64,000 nt of DNA from Bolinopsis microptera. Its lineage: Eukaryota; Ctenophora; Tentaculata; Lobata; Bolinopsidae. A model generated the notes under the pieces. It did not search any database. It was not told where the DNA came from and worked only from the letters and a program-made list of their open reading frames with translations. Positions 56,101-64,000 of the stretch are shown here, in pieces. Each line of letters starts with the position of its first letter. Position 1 is the stretch's first letter. The DNA is taken from positions 8,546,394-8,610,393 of the forward strand of contig NC_087084.1 of assembly GCF_026151205.1 (NCBI RefSeq). Direction: 5' to 3'. Position numbers and translations under genes: made by a program.

Positions 56101-59100
56101 GGCAATGAGACCTGAGAAATTGATAGTTTACTCCAAAATAAAATTAACTTTTTGCATTTCACCGGTACTGTTATTTTCTTATTTACTTTTGGTTTTTTCA
56201 CTTAAACTCGAACTAGGTGTTTTGTAATAATTTTCAAATGAGATTTTACCAACAACTTAAAAAACAAACCTGTTGCTATGGGTGTTCTTGAACGCTCCCA
56301 AAATAGTTTGGCCATCTCTTGGGACTCAACGAAAACTGCGTAGAAAACCATCACATCATAAGGATTCTGAAAAGAAAGACGTATCTATCAGACGACAAGT
56401 TTTAAACATTTTTGTTACTAAACTCAAAAGAAGCCAACCATCTCCAAACTGACATATGAAAAGCAATAGATCACAAATCTAAATCACCTCAAAAGGTTTG
56501 GATTGCATGTCCAGTTCGTTATCCTTAAACTCCTTGCAAGTGAAGGTACTCTGAAAGGTACCCTCCAAGATCTCTTCCAGCAGCATTCCTATGTGAATTA
56601 GGGACAGCTTCGCCTTTACTTTGTTTTTTATTCCCTGCTGGAATGAGGATATCTAGCAAGACGTTAATTAAATGGCTATGTTAATTATTTACTAACAAGA
56701 TAATTCATTATGTAAAAATGAATCGATATAATATAATGATTGATGTAATTTAGCAAACTTGCAATGAATTGATGTGGATTTTGTTGGGAAGACGAAACAT
56801 AATTGTTTTGACACGTGAACATAAGCTCGACCATATTTGGACATAGAATGTAGTAAACTTGAATATAAACTTACTCCTCCTTGGCTCATTTTCCTGAGTG
56901 TTTTAAAGCAGACGACCGTGTTATCAATCTCGTTATACAGGCTCGCCAACATTTCGTGAGTCAGGAAATGTTTCATGTCGAGGTCCTGAACAGAAACGTA
57001 TCAATCCAAGTATCCAATAATTGTGGTGAGTAAATTATCGATTCTGTAATGTAATCTGAACACTTTTTCCACCCTCACCACTCCACCCTTTCACGTCACA
57101 CACCACTCATCATTGACACCACTACATCATATATAATCACTCTTCACAACATCATCCTCAGTTGAAAACGATTTACACAAGTATTTTGAAAGCTCCTGCT
57201 AATACAATCTTTCGTATCACTTATATGTTTTAAATATCACCCTCCAGATCTCGACTCTTGTTTAACAGTCTGTAGTGTTACAACTGGAGCACAAATAAAT
57301 ATCTATTAAATAAATCCACCGTGATACTTAGGGAAGAAACACTTATATTCACCTGTTCCAGCATCATTTTGATGAAGACGGGCTTGTTCTGAACTATAGC
57401 AATCCTCAACAAATCAGACTTTTCTTTCTCCTGATTAAAAACGAATTGGTGATTCAATTGCATATTACTAGACGTCGTGATACATGTTTGTGTATTATGT
57501 GTATAGTGTATACATTTGTATAAATTTGTGTACATACGCATCAAGAACTGTACGGTTAGTAGTCAGTGTAGAGCTGATTTGATTTGAAACTTTCATCGAA
57601 TAATAAAAAAGACTGAATTGTCCATCTCAGAAGAGAAAATCGAATTATTGATTAATTTGAGAATCCTTATCAATTGAACATTTTAAAATTTTTGCCCAGT
57701 TTTAGGGTTATTGTTTTAAACATGTGATGTTTAGTTGCTATCATGTGGTAAATGCGCGCGCGCCGCGCGACTACACTAAATGCTGAAACATGCACTTTTA
57801 TTGCAACTTTGTCTTGCAGAGCTAGCGCTCAAAAGTCTTCTTAAATTCGTTACTTTGGGTAAAGAGCTCTTAAAAAATCTCAAATTATTTTAAATTGTAG
57901 CATGCAAACTCGGTGTAGATAATGTAACATAAGAGTAACAAGCACTAATGATAAATGCCAGATAAAAGTTTCAGAAAGATTGGCAATGATATCACAGAAT
58001 ACTGATGAACAGAAGAAAATGCAACTCATTTCGTAACCAAAACTTACGGAGAACTTTGAACTAGGAAGGATTAAAGAATAAGCGAGGTTAGGTCGGTCCC
58101 ACGTAATGGCAAGTTTCATGGAGGCTAAGGAAGATGTCCCTTCCTTATTTCCCCGTATCAGGGCAGCTAACAACGCCAAATCAAACTCCTTTGAGTCGTT
58201 GAGTTCGTATATCGTTAGCTGAAATTAAGGATGTCAATAGACTGAGAATTTACTCAATGATATTGGCTTTGAAAGTGAAGGTTGTGTTGTATATTATTGA
58301 GAATTATTCAACAGGTGTACACTGTGCACTGAAATATCGTAGCCACCAGAGTCCGGACAATTATCCTTAAAAAGGTAGTATGTAAACAACAAAGGGGGGA
58401 CGGAAAATTATGTTTTTTCATCGTTTTAAACACAAATTTTGATTTAAACCTCCCTTTGACAAGTCAAATGTCAACAGACAATTATTAAAAGGGTAACGAG
58501 AATTTCTCATTTTTGTTTGCCGACTAAAACCACTCACCAATTTATCGTAACTGAGAAGCTCAATAATCTCACGGTGAATCTTATCCTTGTCTTCCGGTCT
58601 CATATTTGGGAATTTCTTACTAACTACCACATTGAGATCCTCTGTGTTGACTTCTGATAACACTCGTATCGTTATCTTATCACTGAAATGTGGTTTATTA
58701 ATTATTTAATCAATTAACTAATTGGTTGTGGTTAAGACGATCATTATTTAGAGTTTCTAGTCAATTTGCTCAAATTTATGTAAAGATAAAAAGTAAAACG
58801 TTAGAATACTTAATCTTTTCACCGAATCGAAGAAAAATAAAAATAAATCAGGTCATTTGTATAACGCACCCATTCTTGTCGATGGCCTCCTCGGGTGAAC
58901 TGAGCCGATACGCCTCAGCTAGAACATCAGCTGATCTGCCCGAACCAGCTATCACTAGACCAGGGTTACCTGAAAATAATGTCACGTGATAAGTAACATG
59001 ATAATATCACGTGATGCAGACTCAGAGAGACGATATTATCTCGATATGACTCTCACGGTAAATATTGGACGACTTTGTCCATTTCCTTAATAAATTTCAG

Positions 59101-60075
59101 TAATATACACTGCATGCTGTATAATATTTTCACAAAAATCACAGCTCGACATATACCCAGTTTGACGGTTTCCAGAAGGGTTTTGATAGAGTTAGGACCA
59201 CCTTCAATAAGAATACAAATCTGAGGCAGAGTGTAATCTGAAATGTTTGTTAGTTAATAAAGGAATTCGTTTCAACAGTATAATTTGGATACATTAAATG
59301 TGAAAACTGTACATCCGGATACTGGAATGTTATTGAATGTAGGCGATAATAATTTCACATTCTTAATAATTTCACTGCGCACCCTGGCAGCCATGAGCGG
59401 TATCCTTCTAGACTTAAATCTATAACAGGAACCGGACACGAGGGCGGATGACACAGGGGCGGTACTTTCCTGAAAGGGTGGACACAAGGGCGAATCACAT
59501 GAATCACTTTAACATGGAAAAACGGGGTTTCAACAGTCTGGTTGAGGTAAGGCTTAGCTCGAAGAATTGGATCTACTCACGTGTAAATTTGAAACAAGAA
59601 TAGTGTGAAAAATAACCACCAAGACTAAAGTCTCCTCTCAAATTGAGAGATTTTCCTTAAATATCTCAGCAGCAGATTTTGTGGTTTGATAACGTGCTTA
59701 TACCAATCAAACTCTGCCTAGATGTTCATGTGACAAACTTGGTCTTCAGAATATCGCAGACGCTACGGTTACCCGGGTTTAGATCAGTGCGTACAAAGAC
59801 AGGAATTTAATTTGGGCTGACAAATTTCACTGATATGAGGTGTGTTCACTTAATTATCATTTAGAACGGTTTTTGGTAAAATTTATCATGTGATTCGCCC
59901 TCGTGTCCACCCTTTTAGAAAAGTAACGCCCTTGTGTCCTACGCCCTAGTATGGCACGGTCCTATAACCCAGAATTAATTAGATAATTACTTACTTCCTT
60001 CTCGGTATCGCTCAGATATTTTCTGTTCCAAAGCGGCCCTGAATTTGATCTCTCCACCATACTCGTACTGCTTAC
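48351..60075 (-). CDS. TRPM2-like: TRPM2-like ADP-ribose-gated cation channel with NUDT9-H domain, 30 exons, N-terminus not found
   Basis: Ca2+-permeable plasma-membrane channel gated by ADP-ribose in the TRPM2 family. Exons in order: 59995-60075, 59157-59237, 58870-58969, 58538-58682, 58048-58218, 57353-57430, 56875-56985, 56488-56652, 56270-56366, 56012-56111, 55605-55703, 55381-55447, 55184-55252, 54923-55018, 54263-54352, 53516-53701, 53229-53345, 52922-53035, 52620-52742, 52192-52336, 51759-51918, 51446-51630, 51149-51297, 50777-50866, 50097-50192, 49864-49992, 49617-49705, 49313-49399, 48945-49048, 48351-48790. All joins are GT/AG and in phase (1,253 residues visible; 50777-50866 is the least certain). 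Landmarks: [18 protein letters not shown] and GSGRSADVL of the TRPM N-terminal nucleotide-binding fold; [18 protein letters not shown] of the TRPM homology region; six membrane segments; pore loop FGELDLDG; S6 [16 protein letters not shown]-box region [11 protein letters not shown]; coiled coil; C-terminal NUDT9-H. About 200-400 N-terminal residues are missing. Confidence 0.93.
51108..51139. promoter_or_regulatory. tandem CRE/E-box hybrid sites in a TRPM2 intron
   Basis: GAGTATGACGTCACGTGA occurs twice back to back, giving TGACGTCACGTGA at 51,108-51,120 and 51,127-51,139. This is a CREB/ATF palindrome fused to a CACGTG E-box. It lies 10 nt downstream of the splice donor of the coiled-coil exon. 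A third identical 13-mer is at 50,034-50,046. Function as enhancer sites is inference. Confidence 0.4.
54833..54894. repeat. 17-18 bp tandem repeat GCTATAGCAGCTGTT
   Basis: Three copies lie just downstream of a channel exon, in intron. The Ala/Ile-repeat open frames over it are incidental. Confidence 0.75.
55505..55580. repeat. short tandem repeat TTTCACATA
   Basis: About eight imperfect 9-10 bp copies fill part of the intron between channel exons 55,605-55,703 and 55,381-55,447. Confidence 0.85.
59433..59945. mobile_element. MITE-like inverted-repeat element in a TRPM2 intron
   Basis: The left arm contains GGTACTTTCCTGAAAGGGTG then GACACAAGGGCGAATCACAT (59,461-59,500). The right arm (59,886-59,929) is its reverse complement with a handful of mismatches. 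In both arms further GGACAC and AGGGCG copies lie outside this. No open frame lies within and I could not fix a target-site duplication, so the exact ends are uncertain. Confidence 0.6.
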
Positions 60076-61232
60076 CTGAAAAATGTTTGCTTGAGAAGTG
60101 ACTCCTGACACTGAAGTGACACTGATGACTGAACACTGATGACTGAAGACTGAACACTGAATATGAATGGTCACAAAATAACGGTCTCTAAGGAAGAACC
60201 TTCTTAAGATTTAATGTAAAAACTCAACATCCACTCGTTTTCATGATCACCACACTCTATAATAAATTCAGGATAATGAAAATAAAGACGTATTCTAGAA
60301 TGTAATAATAATAATAAAATAACGTGGTTCTGGTTCATGGCTGCAAAATTGCTCAAAAATTGTTACACGATTTACACGATTTTTACACGATTAGAAAATT
60401 TATTTGTTATACCGTAATAACAATTTTAAAATAAAAAATAAATGACTTCCCTCTGAAGTAGAACAGATGATGGGAGAGCTTCAAACATGGCGATGGAGGG
60501 AAGCGGTGTCTCACCGCTGGGAGGTAAATTAATACCTGTATCACGATGGTAAAACTACGCGATTGTTCACTATAGATCTAAAAGTATACTGCCAATTTTT
60601 CCTCCTAAAATGGTTCCTCGCCAATTTTTATATTTCAGCCACCGGCCTGCACCGGCCGCACCTAAACGTTGCCTCGGTGCAGGGTCTGTGCTTACAAGGC
60701 GTCACTAAAAATTCCTAAGAAAAAGGTTTATCTCTCCATATGTTGAGAATTATACTGACACTTTAATACCACCATTTGCAGCAACGTGCAAATCATGCCC
60801 CGATTTGGAAACCCTGCAGCCATTCAGCTGCAGCACAAACGGTTCTGCAGCAAATCAAATCTATTATTTCTCCATATTAATATTAGCAGCTGATTACAAC
60901 ATGATAAACTTAACTTACTCTTACTGTGGTCATTAGGGACTGATAATTTGTATCGGTCCGAAATATGGCTTCGAAGAGACTGTTTTTAAATAGCACCATT
61001 AAGTGCACCTAGCTGCCTCAAGGTCAGAAGTTGTTACAAATCCGTATTTTAATTATCGTCACCAACTAATGTAGGTCTACTTTCAACGTGATTTTGAGTG
61101 GTACACCTAATTAAAATGAGCGCACGATCGCCCTAAAAAATTCAACGCCACCAAAGCCTCGTATTTGACGACATAAAGTATATTATTCAATTCTTTGCTA
61201 ACTTTGATTTTTTTGTATTTTTAAGTAGGAAT
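60076..61232. other. interval between the last channel exon found and the next plus-strand exon
   Basis: The upstream exons of the channel, encoding the first half of its N-terminal nucleotide-binding fold, were expected here on the minus strand but I find none. There is a short tandem CTGATGACTGAACA repeat at 60,110-60,160 and repeated TTACACGATT at 60,362-60,392. A plus-strand ATG with good context at 60,487 opens MAMEGSGVSPLG and is followed by GTAAAT. It does not join in frame to the 61,233 exon and may be a 5' exon with its own start. Confidence 0.4.
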
Positions 61233-63552
61233 ATGAGTACAGAGAAAGTTGATCTTTCAGAACAATGTCGACTTTTAAAAGATGATCCGCCATCTTCTGG
61301 TAAGTAGTAAATTAATACAGCATGTCCTTAATATATTCTGAACTGCGGAAATAGTTAGGTAGTAAAAACAGCTTGTTTTGGGGCACTAAAATTCTTATTC
61401 CTTGGCCAATTTTTTATTTTTTCATGCTGATTTGAAGGCCATTAAAGCATTTGAACCAATCAAAAAAGTTTAAGTTGTATATCTTTTACGGTTTTTGCAG
61501 AAAGTCGTATTAAAGTTGATGCCGTGGTGTCAGTAAAATGGTACGGATATATATCGTCTCGCTTAAATATATAAAATATAAATTAAATATGCAAAAATGG
61601 AGTGATTTTCTAATTTTATCTCATAAATTAGAGCCATTTAAAATCCACACATTATTTTCAACTCGCCCTGCAGTAAGATTAGCAGGAACCCCTCTAACTC
61701 TAAAGTGGTGTCAAGAGACAACGACCACTGTGGCCAGTTCTCGAGCGTTTCATTAAAATCAAGAGTGTCTCTTTAACTCGGCATCAATATTGATGCTGTT
61801 AATTGGGATAAGTCAAGAGTACTAATTGACTAACGTCGCTGTCGTCAGATAACATCCAGACGCGGTGGGAATATTCACCATGGCCACTAAATAACAACCG
61901 GTCGAATAGTTGAATAATTGGAATAATATTCGATCATTCAAAATTAAAAGTTTGTCGAATTTTCCTTCTATTCTGTGTCAAGGACAACAGAAAATCGCGA
62001 TTATTTAGGCCAAAAATCGCGGACCCGCGACATGCCAAACTAGGCAAAATCTCGAAAATCGCGGCGAAAGATAATGTATTTGCAGAGCAAAGTTAGATGT
62101 CATATATTCGTTAATTAGCTTGTTAGTCTAGTTAGATTAGCTATAAATACTGATCAGAGCTTGCTTTTAGATCAGCCTTTCCAGACGATCTCAAAAGTTT
62201 CTCCCAGCTCGCCAGAACGGAACTCGATGTTCCACTTCGAATCTATACTCATAATTCATATACATAATATTATTAGTTAACTTGTGTTAAACTTAATACT
62301 TTACCATACTGCACGTAATCAAGCAAATAAACCCTGTTTACAATGAGATAACATCACGTCATCGAATCACGTGTTTTGATAACAAAGCTAGAGACTAAGG
62401 GGTATGGAGCAAACTGCTTTTCATGTGTTTTATAGACTGACCATGAGTTCTTTTACACAAATTGCACTACTAGCCTTAAAAAGATTATCTTTTGTGGGGA
62501 CCGAGGCCTCATCGTCCGAGTATAAAGCAGACATTCCTGATCTCTATGTTCGTAGAAATATTTCCTTTACCCTCATGAGCTGTTGTCCGTATTATATATA
62601 GATTGTCTTAACAATTGATAAATGTTCTCATGGTTCCAAATCTAATGATTCAATGTCACTTAACAAACCTTGATTACGTAATATAGGGGGGGGGGGGGGG
62701 GGGGGGGGTTCGGTCTTGATTACGGTTGATTACGGAGGGGGGGGGGGGGGGGGTAAAAATTGCCAAAATATTGATTACGTAATATGTGAACGACCCCTAT
62801 ATCGAGAATTACTCCGACCGAAAATTTTCCAAGTCGAAATTTTTTCAAAGATTTTCTGGAAACTACGTTTGTTCATGTTTCATGCTACCCTGATCATTAT
62901 GAGCTTCTGAAGTCCGTACAAACATTCGGAAGACTGTGGATGTGGTTCCATATACTTATAAGTGATATTTGGTCTGAAGATTTAAAGGAAAATGCGCAAA
63001 TTTGGTCCTCAGATTTAAAGGTAAATGCGCGGATTGTCGCGGAGAACTAAAATAATCGCAATTTGTCGCGAGGATCTGAGAAAATCGCGATTTGTCGCTG
63101 CAAACGTCAAAAATCGCGATTTGTCGCGGAGAATGGGAAAAATCGCGATTCCGCACGTGCCGCGATTTCCTTTTGTCTTTGTTCTGTGTTTTCTTCTGTC
63201 AAGACGACGTATCAGCTACATTTATCATTGGAGAAATTTTAGACAAAAACTTGGTCATAACAAATCTTGTTTTTAACGTTGAGGACTTCCATCAGTCTGA
63301 AAGTAAATCTGCTCAAAGCAAAAAATATGGTAATATTTTTTTAAGCAAAATTGAAAATCTTTACGTTACTTGCAGCAATTTTGTCGGTTAAATATGGCGG
63401 AATCATGATGCGAAGATATTCAACGATAAGATGACGATAAATCATCATTTCAGACCCTAGCCTGGTATTGGACGTTACTGCTTTTGGTGACACTTTAGAA
63501 GAGAAGGATGAGGAAAAACCGGTGTCATCAGATGACGAAGAACGTTCGGAGG
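61233..63552 (+). CDS. unrecognised acidic protein, first exons of a plus-strand gene
   Basis: Three exons join in phase with GT/AG ends: 61233-61299 (ATG, MSTEKVDLSEQCRLLKDD), 63204-63329 (DVSATFIIGEILDKNLVITN, then LVFNVEDFHQ) and 63454-63552 (PSLVLDVTAFGDTLEEKDEE, then an Asp/Glu/Ser-rich end). Every junction splits a codon after its first base. The product is acidic and hydrophilic with no membrane segment. The gene continues beyond 63,552, probably past the right edge. A further short exon after the acceptor at about 61,501 is possible but does not fit the phase. No family is recognised. It runs opposite to the channel gene, and its promoter should lie close to the 5' end of the channel exons found. 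Confidence 0.5.
61984..62070. repeat. dispersed AATCGCGATT repeat, copy 2
   Basis: GGACAACAGAAAATCGCGAT, then TTAGGCCAAAAATCGCGG, parallels the minus-strand reading of the copy at 4,566-4,715 (GGACAAAAGGATTTCGCGAT, then GGCCAAAATTCGCG). Confidence 0.5.
62670..62785. repeat. two long G runs between 15-bp direct repeats
   Basis: TTGATTACGTAATAT occurs at 62,670-62,684 and 62,771-62,785. Between them are G runs of about 23 (62,686-62,708) and 17 (62,737-62,753), separated by further copies of TTGATTACG. Slippage and tandem duplication are the likely cause, although an insertion with a target duplication is possible. Confidence 0.75.
62812..62905. repeat. diverged single copy of the 256-bp satellite (partial)
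   Basis: CCGACCGAAAATTTTCCAAG, then TTTTTTCAAAGATTTTCTGG, then CATGCTACCCTGATCATTAT corresponds in order to the satellite unit inside the hAT-like element. It is roughly 80% similar by eye and no array is present. Confidence 0.65.
63036..63176. repeat. dispersed AATCGCGATT repeat, copy 3
   Basis: Several spaced units of AAAAATCGCGATTTGTCGCG end in a stretch that is the near-exact reverse complement of 4,570-4,606. The copy ends about 28 bp before a coding exon of the right-edge gene. Confidence 0.6.
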
Positions 63553-63592
63553 GTAGATATTTATTTTCAATTCTTTTAAGATCACGAAAGCA

Positions 63593-64000
63593 TTTTTTTA
63601 TTTTTTTTAAATTTTTTTAAAAAGAGAGGCTGGGCCTGGTTGGCCCACGAGAGGATAGCATATGGATGCTTTGCCTACCTCTGGGGTATGGCAGTCCTGT
63701 GGGAGGATGCCAGTGGAATCAAGATGTGTAATCATGGATGATGGTAAGTGTTGTGGGGTGTGTCATAGATAAACGCTTAAGTGGTGGTTGAGTGTGGAAG
63801 AGAGGGGCAAAACAAGACGGCGTTAAAGTAGTCGCTATGTTACACCTGTCTGGTCCAACTCCTCCGGCACCACTAAGCGTTTAGTGTGGTTTGTAAAGTT
63901 GACAATGGTGGAGATGTGTTGGTTGTCGAATATGTCATTGACAGAGAGGTAGTAGTCCCGGAAATATTGACCTCTTATTTGGGCAATAGCCGGGCACTGT
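63593..64000 (-). mobile_element. 3' end of a non-LTR retrotransposon (LINE), truncated by the window
   Basis: On the minus strand a frame is open from the right edge to a stop at 63,835-63,837. It reads CPAIAQIRGQYFRDYYLSVN, then DIFDNQHISTIVNFTNHTKR. This is the conserved tail (CP-x-L/I-x3-R, ending F-x-x-x-T-K/R) that follows the reverse transcriptase in Jockey/I/CR1-type LINEs. A ~210-bp 3' UTR follows, ending in an A-rich tail (T-rich on the plus strand, 63,593-63,620). The catalytic domains lie beyond the right edge. Confidence 0.75.

Larger units (their letters stand above)
61300..63203. other. intron of the right-edge gene, rich in repeat fragments
   Basis: It contains AATCGCGATT-family copies at about 61,984-62,070 and 63,036-63,176 and a G-run locus at 62,670-62,785. 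A diverged satellite fragment lies at 62,812-62,905. A tandem pair of a ~34-bp unit (GATTTAAAGG, then AAATGCGC) lies at 62,963-63,030. Confidence 0.55.

Noticed and set aside
62163..62252. Minus-strand frame reading MSIDSKWNIEFRSGELGE, and another at 61,660-61,760 (ETLENWPQWSLSLDTTLE)
   Set aside because: Considered as missing N-terminal channel exons. They do not match TRPM N-terminal motifs, and acceptor/donor sites and phases do not fit.

Overview
This is a window of nuclear DNA from an invertebrate animal. The genes are split by spliceosomal introns, the background is AT-rich, and transposon and satellite sequence is abundant. All the recognisable gene families are metazoan: a PAK kinase, a tetraspanin, a FoxN2/3 forkhead factor and a TRPM2-type channel with a NUDT9-H domain. 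The channel keeps an apparently active Nudix box, as known in cnidarians and other invertebrates and unlike vertebrate TRPM2. I cannot name the phylum. Coding exons were joined by hand from splice sites and reading phase. In four genes every junction is in phase, which is the main support for the models.

Layout from left to right: (1) 1-1,504, minus strand: the first three coding exons of a group I PAK, running off the left edge. (2) 1,505-3,472: a gap holding a G/C-run inverted-repeat element. (3) 3,473-8,041, minus strand: a complete eight-exon tetraspanin of 241 residues. (4) 8,042-12,010: a head-to-head intergenic region with dispersed repeats and a CpG-rich patch. (5) 12,011-41,895, plus strand: a FoxN2/3 gene of 405 residues whose forkhead domain is cut by a 25-kb intron. 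That intron holds a minisatellite, a 2.7-kb hAT-like element carrying a 256-bp satellite array, a 1.2-kb tandem duplication and a 560-bp CA repeat. (6) 41,896-47,323: a repeat-bearing gap, then the large last exon of an unrecognised plus-strand gene with a membrane segment and an SxIP-like motif. (7) 48,351-60,075, minus strand: 30 exons (1,253 residues) of a TRPM2-like channel, converging tail to tail on the previous gene. Its N-terminal exons were not found. (8) 61,233-63,552, plus strand: exons of an unrecognised acidic protein, opposite in strand to the channel. (9) 63,593-64,000: the 3' end of a LINE on the minus strand.

The genes do not form an operon or pathway. The most notable biology is the ADP-ribose-gated channel-enzyme, the hAT element that carries a satellite array, and clusters of CCAAT/E-box, CRE/E-box and RFX X-box-like motifs in introns.
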